Below are positions 53,252-64,000 of a stretch of DNA of 64,000 bases, piece by piece. The DNA comes from Atrina japonica (lineage: Eukaryota > Mollusca > Bivalvia > Pterioida > Pinnidae): the NCBI GenBank assembly GCA_030159075.1, contig BROG01000137.1:681501-745500 (forward strand). Direction: 5' to 3'. Under the pieces are notes generated by a model. It had not been told where the DNA came from. It ran no database searches and saw nothing but the letters and a program-made list of their open reading frames with translations. Numbering within the stretch: the first letter of the stretch is position 1; each line of letters opens with the position of its first letter. Both the position numbers and the translations under genes were made by a program.

Positions 53252-53656
53252 TCTAATTATGGCAATTTGTGCTGGGACTTTCATATGGACGTGAGTATTT
53301 CAAGTGCATATGTACTGGCCGGTAGACTAGAATCGATAATTTACAACTTTGTGAAAAGAGAAATTTTTATCATGCTATTGATTTAAATCCTACTTTTTTA
53401 AAAATGTCTTTTGAAAGTAAACAAATAGCTATATCAGTATATGTACATGTGCATGGATAAAGAAAATTAAAAAAAATCATTTTGATATAAGAAAATAAAT
53501 GGTTATTCAAATAAGTCATTAAGTGCAATGTCAGTGTACATGTAGTTTTTAATTGATTGTTTCAACTAATTTTGTTTAAGTAGATCACATTGGTTTCTCT
53601 ATATACATATATATACAGTATATATACAGTGTGTATACATTTTAGAGAAGTCAATG

Positions 53657-53955
53657 GCCTCCTGGATGAGTGGTTATAGCACCACGCTTTAACTTACCGG
53701 TACATGTATAAGGTCTCTCACCTCTTAGATTTTTCAGTGCAAGCTTGAGCCTCGCTTGAACCTAAGTTGAGTTTGTGAGAATGTTTGCCAGTTTACTTGC
53801 AGAAGGCTGACTGTATCTTCCTGGGTACATTGAAACTGGGTTCTCTCCTCTCCACCATCAAAAACTGATCATGACCACCAGGCCACCAAATGTGAAATAA
53901 AAAAATTGTTACATGTGAGTGTGGCTTAAAACACCAATAAAACAAAAAAAGTCAT
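53657..53955 (+). mobile_element. SINE-C, copy 2
   Basis: ggcctcctggatgagtggtt plus atagcaccac (tRNA-like head), cagtttacttgcagaaggct, cctgggtacattgaaactgg, and tail gtgtggcttaaaacaccaat plus aaaacaaaaaaa. Confidence 0.8.
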
Positions 53956-54258
53956 AAGATTAGATTGAAATAGAAAATTGAGAAGTATGCCAACTACTTT
54001 TCTTTTGGTGGTGATGTGGGGAATTCATAGTTATTTCTCTTTGCGAACATAATAATATGTATGTTACAATGTAGCTATCAACATGAACATGTACAAATGT
54101 AAGGTAATATGATTTAGCTATATAAAGTTTAGCACTATATTGTGTAAGACTGTTTTGTTATTCAGAAAAAAACACCAACAAATTTCTCAGGCCATGTATA
54201 ATCATGTATATTGATTTTTGTGTTTTCATTTGTTCGCTTTCATCTGTTAATTAAAACA

Positions 54259-54540
54259 CTGTACTGAGATCCCCGATTATTACAGCATGAATTAGGTAGA
54301 TGGGATAAATACATTTATTTTAGAGCATCACAGTCGATCTATTGTCCATAAGTTTCATGTCAAGTAACACTTACAATTTACAAATGTACATAATGTTTCA
54401 ATGCCGGTTAGATTGTCTACATATGATTGTACAAATTGTATTTGATGACTTACTTGGCATTTAAATTATTTGTTTGTACAACTGTAACATGTAGCATCCA
54501 TGTATTTAATACATGTATGATGTAGAGTACATATACATGT
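54259..54540 (+). repeat. Paralogous segment with the empty SINE site
   Basis: Near-identical to 34123-34362 plus 34659-34700 but with an uninterrupted aacatgtagcatccatgtat at about 54487. This is what the 34-kb copy looked like before the SINE inserted. Confidence 0.9.
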
Positions 54541-54689
54541 ACACTGCATGTACTAATATTTATTACATGATGTGTACATACAGTTACAATACAGAGTTCA
54601 ATACACCCGTGCAATACGTAACATCATATTGCATTGTAGTTTGATACGATACGGAAATTTCCCTGGAGCTACTTTCCGAAATGCAATTT

Positions 54690-54942
54690 GAGCTGGCCTG
54701 ACTCAGTCAGTAGAGCGATCGACTCTTGGTCGTGAGTTTGAGTTCAGCCGTCGGCAGGTTGGTTTCCTGTCCTTCGGATGAGACAGTAAAAACCAAGGTC
54801 CCATGTCACAGTAACCTTCACTGCTCAATGGCCGTAAGTGCCAAGCATAGGCCAAAATTTGAAGCCCTTCACTGGCATTTGATGACGTCTCCATATGAGT
54901 GAATAATTCTTGAGTGGGACGTTAAACAACAATAAACAAACA
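54690..54942 (+). mobile_element. SINE-A, copy 4
   Basis: gagctggcctgactcagtca plus gtagagcg, B box gagtttgagttcagcc, the body, and tail gacgttaaacaacaataaac. There are internal deletions: the tcacagtaggtgtcagcacg block is shortened to cacagtaacc. Confidence 0.85.
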
Positions 54943-55360
54943 ATCTAAATGCGATTCATGTCATCCAAAATATTTGATAGCAGGGGTTAATAGACTATTT
55001 TTGAAACAGGGTCCTGTACCCTTCCAATTAGGAATTTTACATCGCAGTGGGCCAAATTGTAGAAAAACATTTCATAATGCATTTCACAGTATGTTCTTTC
55101 TTTTCCAATTTCCAAAATTTTCCATTTGTTTTACTTTATATTCTCAAACTGTGTTATATTTTATTCTAACTGTTCAGTTTGTTCAAATAAACAATGTTTT
55201 CCTTGCAATGATTTTTTTAATCATCAGATAGTAAAATACACAGTAAAGCACCTAAATATTATAATAAATATATATATTTAGAATGCATTATTCATAGAAG
55301 TACCATATCATTTGATTTATCTATATATCGATATCTAATTTCTCATCAATGACAGCCCTA

Positions 55361-55361
<1 letters not shown>

Positions 55362-55430
<69 letters not shown>
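55362..55430. repeat. (TA)n microsatellite
   Basis: About 68 bp of TA. Confidence 0.97.
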
Positions 55431-55432
<2 letters not shown>

Positions 55433-56635
55433 CCATTGGAATCCCATCACACTGGTAGTGGCTCAGTCACATTTGCAGTGGCTCAGTTGTTTAGATTGTT
55501 GGCCTTGCCATCAGCAGGATGCCATGGGTTTTATTTCTGGTACATTGTACTTAGTTACATATATAATATACATTGTATATTAATTTATAAACTTTTATTT
55601 TATTACAACATTTAACAAACAACTTTTACAACTCATAATTACATTATAAATATAATGCCACATGTTGGCTCTTAGTGATGTTTGAGTGAGAGGGTTCTGT
55701 GGGAGGAAAATGAAATACCCAGAGGCCAGAGATAGTCCGTGTACATCCGAGTTTGCCATGACTATATCACATCCTATCCAAACCAGTCAGCCATTGAGGC
55801 CCCTCAGTGTAAATGTTACCATTGGATATCATATACAGGTGCCTCTGCTATTGACAGAAGCTTATTGATGTAGTTTGATGACATTGATCACCCAGGTAGT
55901 ATTGTGCCATGCTTTTTATTTATAATACCTACAAAATTATATTACGGTATACTCATGAATTACCGTGAGATGGGCCAAGTTTACTATATTTGTACATATA
56001 ATGTAGGACAATGTATGTAGTGACCAGTACATAAAGCACTAAATACAATGTATCATAAAACCAAAATTACCAGTAAATTACTTTCAATCTTTAGGATTTT
56101 TACGCCCCACTTTACAATGTATATATTTACATGTACATATATTACTATATTGGGCTTCTTGTTATTTGACCAGATTGACTATCTAAGGTTTTATTGAAGA
56201 CGATTTGTTAGCAGGAAATATTGATTATTATATATGAATCTGTTAGGTTAATGTGATACACTACTATTTGATTTTTTGCATTCCAAAGGCAAACTGAAAT
56301 TAATGGTAAAATTTCAAAACCTGGACTCGAAATGTTTCTAATCTAAAGAATCAAAAAGAATAAATCTCCGATAGTAATGGAGTTAAAAACTAAAAGTATA
56401 AAGTAAATAAAGTCTTTGAGCCCATCAAAAGTTAATTATTGCAAGTATTAGGTTAGCATTGATTAAAGCTTTAAAATCTTAAATCAATATACCTTGGTAG
56501 GTATACCCTTTCTAAAAAAGAGTGATATTTCTGTCTTCATTGAGCTACATTGTATATGTATGCTACCAAACAATCTTGTTATACATGGTGTATCATGAGT
56601 AAATATAGGTATATATAAGTGTGTCTTGAAGTCAG
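55431..56635. other. No gene seen
   Basis: AT-rich, intron-like. The frame 55686-55868 has no motif. Confidence 0.45.
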
Positions 56636-56639
56636 GGCC

Positions 56640-56930
56640 TCAGTTGTTGTATTATTGTTTAACATCCCACTCAAAAATATTTCACTCATATGGAGACATC
56701 ACCAAATGCCAGTGAAGGACTTCAAATTTTGGCCTATGATCAGCACTTGCGGCCATTGAGCAGTGAGGGTTCTTTAAGTTTAACGTGCCAACGCCTTCTG
56801 TGACACAGGACCTTGGATTTTACTGTCTCATCTGAAGGACAGGAAAAGCCAGCCGCCTCCACTGAGGCTTGAACCCACATTCCTCTAGTTGTGAATTGAA
56901 CACTCTACCGCAGAGCAAAGACAGCTCTCT
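56640..56930 (-). mobile_element. SINE-A body with a different head
   Basis: Minus orientation: ttgtttaacatcccactcaa ... gacatcaccaaatgccagtg ... tctgtgacacaggacctt. The head side reads cttgaacccacattcctcta ... aacactctaccgcagagca, another tRNA-like sequence and not the GGCTCAGTCGG head. Confidence 0.7.
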
Positions 56931-56934
56931 CTGG

Positions 56935-57165
56935 GCCTCGGTGGCCAAGTGGTTAGAGCATCATAATTTCAGAAATCTCTTGCTCTCAGTTTTGCCCCCA
57001 CTGAAACCTCATTTAACCAGATTTTCTCAAATATGCCAATTCACTAACATAAATCTATGGTCTTATCTGGAGTACATGTAAACTTGGCTTCCACCTCTAC
57101 CATTTTTCACTGGTTACCATTGTTAAATTGAAAAGCTGTTGACTGTGGCATAAAATACATTGTAT
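56935..57165 (+). mobile_element. SINE-C, copy 3
   Basis: Head gggcctcggtggccaagtgg plus ttagagcatc; eroded body; tail ctgtggcataaaatacattg. It directly abuts the preceding SINE. Confidence 0.7.
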
Positions 57166-57379
57166 GATCAAAACAACTGAAATATTTTTTTAGGTGACTG
57201 ACAAAGTTGATGTATTGGATTCTGTCAGTCAATGTGCATCATACAAATTAGTTGAGGGCAATAAATTCATTATATGATCAGGGGTTGGAACACCTTTACA
57301 ACTGTAGCAGTGTGGTCTATAGGATTAAGGGCAACATATATACATGTATAAATATGTATACAATACATGTATTCATAAT

Positions 57380-57815
57380 TTGGTCAGGGGTTGGATCACC
57401 AAATTTATTACTTGGTCAGGGGTTAGAAGTTGGAACACCAAATTCATTACTTGGTCAGGGGTTAGAAGTTGGAACACCAAATTCATTACTTGGTCAGGGG
57501 TTAGAAGTTGGAACACCAAATTTATTACTTGGTCAGGGGTTAGAAGTTGGAACACCAAATTCATTACTGGGTCAGGAGTTGGGACACCAAATTCATTACT
57601 GAATCAGGGGCTGGAACACCAAATTAGATTCATTACAAGGTCAGGAGTTGGAACAACTGTAGCAGTGTAGTCTGTAGGATTAAGGGCAAAATATATACAT
57701 GTATATGTATACATGTATTCATCATTTGGTCAGGGGTTGGATCACCAAATTCATTACTTGGTCAGGGGTTGGAAGTTGGAACACCAAATTCATTATTGGG
57801 TCAGGAGTTTGAAGA
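57380..57815 (+). repeat. 39-bp minisatellite
   Basis: Units of ggtcaggggttagaagttgg plus aacaccaaattcattactt, with shorter variants at the sides. As 39 is 13 codons, three frames stay open over the array (57252-57602 and 57344-57670 plus, 57373-57564 minus). Outlying units occur near 57270, 57640, 57725, 58165 and 58265. Confidence 0.93.
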
Positions 57816-57894
57816 CCTATGCAACTGTACAAAAATGTAACAATGTAGCCTATAGGATTTAGGGCAACATATACAATGTACAGGTTTAGTAAAA

Positions 57895-58142
57895 TCTGCA
57901 TAACCTGGCAGGGTGAAGTCTTGTGAACCCTTTCTTGACCTGGACGAGTTTAAATTTTAGGTACTAAAGCATAACATCAAAATTACACAGACTAGAGTAA
58001 TCTAAACTTGTCACCATAAATAAGAGAGTATCCAGTGTGGAATAAAACATTTGTTCTATGCAATTTGTCAACTGAAAAGTGAGTAGAATCATCCATATCC
58101 ATATACTCCACCCCGCCATCTTACAATGTATGTGAATTGGAC
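57895..58142 (-). repeat. Dispersed repeat X, copy 4
   Basis: gaagtcttgtgaaccctttc, ataagagagtatccagtgtg, aagtgagtagaatcatccat and ctccaccccgccatctta. It is inserted among outlying minisatellite units, as copy 1 is in the 84-bp array. Confidence 0.75.
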
Positions 58143-58299
58143 AATATATACAATTTGCATGTATATTCATCATTTGGTCAGGGGTTGGAACACCAAAATG
58201 GCAAATTCATAATTGGTCGAGGATTAGAACAGCTTTACAATGTACATGTACAAATGTAAAATTGTTATCAAGCTCATTAATGGATCAGGGGTTCTTTAG

Positions 58300-59985
58300 A
58301 TAGGGAAGGGGCTCAGCCGAACCATTAGATCCTATTTGCCATTTATTCATAAATCAAGCCATTGACTGAGAATTACCATGTTTTCTGGTGACTGGTGATC
58401 CAGTGGTTGGTATGTCTAGAGAAAAGCAGTTAGAATTTTCAATTCATTGATGTAAATGTTAGTATTTGATTTAAATATATGACAAAGACTGCCTCATACT
58501 AGCTAATTATTTTTAAATAATGTTTTGATAACATTACTGAAGTTCTCTTCAGTTGAGGAATGGAAACCAAAGTAGCCATTAATCTTGTGTCCAAATTTGA
58601 ATTAATGTGTAAAGTAGACTTGATTGTTATGTACCGACAGTCTGTATTTTAAAGTTACAGAAATTCTGTATTATGATAGGTCTATATAAATTCAATACAC
58701 TACTATATTAATCAAAAGTACTTTTGTGAAGGTGTTTGATTCTATTTAAAATAACTGGGATATACTATATAATATATCAGCTGATCAGATACTTGTGTGT
58801 CTTGTGGAGTTTTTGTTCAGATAAAATAGCTCTCATATGGAAGTACAATACAGACATGTTAACTCTACCGATTTTGGCAGTGGACTACCGCTTTTTAGAC
58901 TGATCTTCCGCCGAACGCTTTTTTGTCCAAAACTTCTTATTTCTTTACATTTCAACAAAGCACAGTAATTTTCTGAAAATACTTATCTATCTGCTGGGGC
59001 ACACTTAATCCTCGAATTTATTTCACACCTGTGCATTGTTTTCACAATACCCAAGCCTCCAATAATATACAGACTAACTCGTACTACTTGTCACACCTAA
59101 TTAACGTTACCTGCAATTAATACTTTCTCTAGTGAGACCCTTATTATCATCAATGTACAACAGTTAAATCCTGATAATCCTTTAATTAGATTTAAAACTC
59201 GGTAAACTTCTCCATGTGTTGATATGTCAAACGAAGAACAGATGATATGAGGCCGCTTATATCATTAACGGCCGCATCTCACATTATCAAAAAATAATGT
59301 TCCACACCCCCAATTACACTTTAAAAATACGAATTTATTCTAATTAAAGTTGTAATTTAACCCCAATAGAAAGAGAGAATGAGTATTACATGCTTTGACG
59401 TGTACACATATGCAGCTCACAACAATTAATTGCTGCTTATATCATTGACAAAAAATAGTTTATCAATAATGAATTGGTCTTGAAAATATTTAATGCAATG
59501 GATAAAGAGCAAGGTACGTAAATTTTAATGAAAATGCACATTTGGCAGAATTTTGCTTAGGTCAGGAAATGTTTTTGGCAAGTTACTAATCTGTCTATAT
59601 GTACTTGTCATGTCTATTTAACTGAACAAGCACTTTTAATTTTTTTTTCTGCTTTTTTAAAATAATTATGGACTAATTTGAAAAATGCATAAAACACAAG
59701 AAAAAATACCTCTTAACTGTAATGATAATAACTAAATAAATAAGATGTAAAAAAAAAATGTTTTTTTCTATAAGATTTTTCATTTTGGAAAATGCGTGAA
59801 GTCTGCCAATAATTTGAGCAGTATATTTTGAGGGCTAACACTGTTTGACCATTATATTTTTGATGAAATATAGTCACCGAAATATCGCGAAAAATGCGGT
59901 GCTCAATGCTACCGCTTTGGAGGTGTGTATCTACCTCTTTTTGGTCACCAGAGGTTAACATGTCTGACAATAACCATAGATACAT
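58300..59985. other. No gene seen
   Basis: Intron-like sequence. The element-like words near 58860-58930 and 59860-59960 (aactctaccgattttggcag / accgctttggaggtgtgtat plus accagaggttaaca) look like the two inverted ends of another repeat of about 1.1 kb, 58856-59965. Confidence 0.4.
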
Positions 59986-59988
59986 GTA

Positions 59989-60167
59989 CAGTGGAACCTT
60001 GCCTTAAGACCACCTTGCTTAGGAAACAACCTCGCATTTCAGACCATAAATTTTCAGTCTCTTGATAGATAATTTAATAAGTACAGAACCTCACTTGGGA
60101 GACCTCTTCACTACTCAGATCACTTTGAGTCAGTCAGAAAGGTGGTCTTAATAGAGAGGTCCCACTG
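59989..60167. mobile_element. pogo-like MITE, copy 3
   Basis: TA|cagtggaaccttgccttaag ... tagagaggtcccactg|TA. Confidence 0.85.
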
Positions 60168-60799
60168 TATATGTATTGTGAATTACAATTGTAGCTATAC
60201 ATGTGACTGAAAATGTTTAATATAAAGTAGAATCAGTCCCGAGAGACCATCCAATTCCTAGGGAAAAGTGGCCCATCGAAACAGGTTTGTGTGCCAAAAT
60301 AGAGGTGCCAGTATTATTTTGTTTCCATAGACAAAATTGCAGAATAAAGCCTTCTCTTATAAGACTGGCATTTACTTTCATGTACATGTATGCCAATGGT
60401 CTCTCAAGTCTCAAGACATGTTATTGATGGTAAAATTACCAAAGATGTTTGCTGCAATATCCTCCATTAAAACATGTTGTATTGCTGATATAGTAATACA
60501 GATTGTGATTTAGATCACACTGTACATGTAGATGAAATTCAAATAGTTTAGTTATTGCTCATATGATTGGAATTGGAAAGTAAACTGCTTAAAGAGTAAG
60601 CATGGCTTGTGTTTCAGAGTTTGGACTACACACAAATGTATGTTTCTGGCTGCAGAGAGAAATGTCAACTGTACATGTAGACTGTTGTGTGTGGCTCAAA
60701 CTTAATACCAAATGTTGCTCATCTCAAAAAAAAGTCATGGGTTGTGGCTGCTGCTTACATGTATTTCATACCACTCCTCGGCTCCTTTAGGTACATGTA
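60168..60799. other. No gene seen
   Basis: Intron-like sequence between two pogo-like MITEs. The frames 60217-60414 and 60602-60790 have no recognised motif. Confidence 0.4.
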
Positions 60800-60987
60800 C
60801 AGTGAAACTTGTATGTAAAGACCTCCTTAGAGACACAAGAAAACGGTCTTTATAGGAAACTGGAAGTGGTCTTTATATAGAGGTTAATTTGTACACAAAT
60901 GGTACATGTACTATTGGGGACAGCAAAAACTGTTTTTGTGACCCGATGGTCTTTATACACAGGTGGTCACTAAAGCAGGTTTTACTG
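60800..60987. mobile_element. pogo-like MITE, copy 4
   Basis: TA|cagtgaaacttgtatgtaaa ... ctaaagcaggttttactg|TA. The interior matches 3805-3967 in reverse (gtacacaaatggtacatgta, ctattggggacagcaaaaac). Confidence 0.85.
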
Positions 60988-60989
60988 TA

Positions 60990-62287
60990 CATGTAAATTT
61001 GTAGATCTACGCATTAAAGGTTGTGTAAAGGGTTGCAGCATTTATTTCAGACCTCTCCACGAATAGATGTTAGAAGTACATTGTAGTATGGGTTGTGACT
61101 AAGATTTCAGATGTGACTCGGATGTCTGTCTTATTCTGGGAAATAGCATCATATGCATGTGTTTTTGAAACATGGGATACAGGGGTTCAAAATTATTTTT
61201 TTAGATACTCAAGTCCAGGACTTGGAGAGTAAATTTCTGTCAAGTCCACTTGAGAAATTTCAAAGTCTGGGCTGAATTTTGTCAATAAGTATTACAGTAA
61301 AATTAAATGAATGCAGATGAGGCAAGTCCCTTGGACTTTGGGTATTTCTAAATGCCAAGTCCTTACTCAAATTAACTAAGTCCCGGTGTTCGGACTTGGG
61401 GAATTTTGAACCCCTGGGATGATATCAAATATATGCACACAAATGCACAAGTGGATAAAGAGAAATATAAATATGCATATTTAAGACGAAAATTTAAATT
61501 TCAGCTTTGAAATATATTGTTTTCATGTTTAAATCATAAATGTATTTATAGTTCAGGTAATGGCATACATTGATACGTGTATGTACATTATTGTACATGT
61601 ACATTGTGTACGAAAAATGTATGTCACATGATGGTCCATTGACCTAAATCACGATGTGTGCCACTTAGTAAGTCACATAGGGATACGGTTACTATAAACT
61701 GTGATATTTTTGTGTACATGTACTTATACCATAACATGTACTTTCATTTATTCCCTACCATCTCTCTGATCGTGCAGATACAAATTTATAGACAATTATT
61801 GTGTGTATGTAAGATGATATATCCTCTGCCCTCTCAGACATTATCACAAATCCATCACATGACAAAAAAATGTTTTGTGCTGTAGCAGGAAACAAACTTC
61901 AGTGAACATTCCCCATGAGACGGCCATTGTATTTTAGACCATGTGCGTCACACGTGTTGTACATGTATTTTAGCAGAACTTTGGCGTAAGTACATGTACA
62001 TGTATGACTGTATCACTGTATGTACTAGTATATATTGTTATCTTTATATGTTCAAGTATTTCAGGAATATCAGGTCTACATGTAATAAAAACATGCGTTA
62101 AAAAGCTTTTAGACAAGACAAATTTGGAATTGGCTTCAAGATAAATTAGCTCTAGGAATATATAAATTATTCAACATCACAAAAATTTGAACTAGTTGCC
62201 ATAAAAAACTTTGAACTGACTGCAGATCTTTTTAATCATGGAAAATGGAGAAAAAGTTACTTGAATACATACTTGTGTATATACATT

Positions 62288-62290
<3 letters not shown>
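60990..62290. other. No gene seen
   Basis: An inverted pair ggggttcaaaattattttt / gggaattttgaacccctggg at about 61182-61420 suggests a MITE of about 240 bp with agtcc-rich arms. The rest is AT-rich with many acatgta words. Confidence 0.45.
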
Positions 62291-62294
<4 letters not shown>

Positions 62295-62384
<90 letters not shown>

Positions 62385-62385
62385 C
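62295..62385. repeat. (TA)n(CA)n microsatellite
   Basis: About 75 bp of TA followed by CA. Frames on both strands are artefacts. Confidence 0.97.
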
Positions 62386-64000
62386 GATAACAGTCACTTC
62401 CTCATTCTACCATTAAATGGAATAGCAGAAATATATAAGTTATAACCTTGAAAAGGGAAAATTTTAACATTATGAGCAAATATGCAGTTAGAGTGTTAGA
62501 TATTTTGAGTTTTATGGTAATTATTGTGAAGTGTATATTTACATTTGTATGTTTGATCAGTTACATGAATTTTGAAATGACTACATGTATATGGATGTTT
62601 TGAAATAATGTGGTAGATGAAACATACAGAGAAAATTAAAAACTTTCCCCACGTTAGTCTCCCTGCTGTATATGTATGTGGTAACTTATTATAATGTACA
62701 TACATCATTACATGTATTCTATATATTGTCAATTGATAAAATGTTGGCAAATGAATGTGAATGAACAAAATAATAACAGTAATACCACTACAAATGTACA
62801 GCTACCATATTAACTAATTATATCAAATGCATGTATGAGAATAGACCCATGGCAAGGCGAGGTTCAGTATTATATTCTTAGAAGTTAGAGTAGCTAGATA
62901 TATGCATGTTTGCATGCAGTCAAGGGAAAAAGATTTGCCAAAATGTGACATTTATCGCCAAAGTGGACTTATCAATATAATGATACATGTACATTTTAGT
63001 AGAATTCCAAGCTCCGGAAATATCTTGAGGGATTTAAGCTGGAGAATCATTTCCTAGAGTGATAGACATAGTGTAAAAATATTTTCTCTTTGGCTGAACA
63101 CTTGTCTACAGATCACTTCTGGATGGGCAGCATTAATCAATTTCATAAACATGAACTATTTTCTTGTAGAGCTGTTGATTAATATTTCATAAGAACCTTA
63201 TTCAATCAGAACTATTAATCAGCTGTTATGTTGAGTGATGTCACACCTGTAGATTACATACAGGTATAATCCTAAGGTGTATATATATATACATGTAGGT
63301 ATATATAATAAGAAAACTTTTATGTCAAGTTATGGAATGTGCCCTGTAGGTCAAATGACACAGTTGGCCTACTTTCACACTATCATATTTCTGTCAATGG
63401 AATACTCATCCTTGTTGTTGATTTTCATACCATCAAAATGTTAAGAACCAATCCTTACATCACTGCAATCTGGTGTTAGGCAATTGTTGGATTTCACAGG
63501 TACAAATCTTTGGTTTCACATAGGTTTGATATCAATGTGTGTATTTGAACCATGCTTATACTTATGTAGTTTTTCAGGAATTGTTTATAATAGGATTAGT
63601 AGATTGTGGGGAATACATCTATAAGTGATATCTCCTTTTTAGCGGTCCCAGTTTATTTTGTGATCGTTTAAGATGGTACATTACACAGAAATTTCAGGTA
63701 AATGGATTTTATTTTTCACAATATAATATGTTTTTCAGGGTACACATACATGCCTTACTTTGATCTAAGAAAACCTTTTAAAAAAACTTAAATGATTTAT
63801 ATACTGTAACCCTATATTAAAGTGCAGTGAATACTTGCCAGGTAGAACCCATGTATGTACATACATTGTACAAACAGGTATCTAGATTTTTATCAGAATG
63901 ATTTATCATGTTTTGTGTACTAAGTATTTTAAGAAGATCCCAGCTGATTTATGAATGTCAAGTAAATGCTAAATTCTACTTACAAAATGTACATGTACAA
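62386..64000. other. No gene seen
   Basis: AT-rich, intron-like, with recurrent tacatgta palindromes. No splice-flanked open frame was convincing. Confidence 0.4.

Noticed and set aside
57190..57285. Possible plus-strand exon VTDKVDVLDSVSQCASYKLV
   Set aside because: A good acceptor tract precedes it, but from the candidate exon at 49606 the phase leads to an immediate stop, and no donor is clear.

Overview
This is a eukaryotic window, AT-rich and packed with tRNA-derived SINEs, MITEs, minisatellites and long microsatellites. The two genes that can be read are both minus-strand, multi-exon, and encode secreted or transmembrane proteins of types that are expanded in bivalve molluscs: an IgGFc-binding-domain membrane protein and an EMI/EGF (MEGF-like) receptor. 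A bivalve is therefore the best guess for the host. This is inference, since no species-diagnostic gene is present.

Layout. 1-2155: an 84-bp minisatellite, homogeneous on the left and decaying to the right, split by a dispersed repeat. 2155-4675: foldback element, retroelement fragment and MITE. 4676-7093: three exons of gene A (IgGFc_binding domain, Thr-rich stalk, one membrane segment), with phase-matched introns but a 1-nt frame break near 6645. 7270-8640: a degraded Penelope-like reverse transcriptase copy. 8640-23300: almost wholly repeats, including a mosaic of abridged copies at 11.74-12.99 kb, nested MITEs and a SINE with perfect target duplications. 23309-39794: gene B, one non-coding leader exon plus eight coding exons whose splice phases all match. 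It encodes a 416-residue receptor: signal peptide, EMI domain, two EGF-like regions, one membrane helix and a tyrosine-rich tail with three YxxP motifs. Its introns hold an abridged tandem triplication, a TRIM-type mini LTR element, a tail-to-tail pair of Penelope-like copies, and a SINE whose empty site survives in a paralogous segment at 54.3 kb. 40-49.5 kb: no recognised gene, but a palindromic satellite, foldback elements, another retroelement fragment and SINEs. 49.55 kb: a CRE-like TGACGTCA followed by a plausible plus-strand start exon. 49.6-64 kb then looks like intron: SINEs, MITEs, a 39-bp minisatellite and frequent TACATGTA palindromes.

Genes A and B are both predicted surface proteins read in the same direction. 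Nothing in the sequence shows that they act together. The clearest biological points are the compact MEGF-like receptor of gene B, its apparent split start codon (A|TG across intron 1), a decayed duplicate of its signal-peptide exon, and its YxxP-rich tail. All exon calls come from reading splice signals and phase by eye; no database search was possible.
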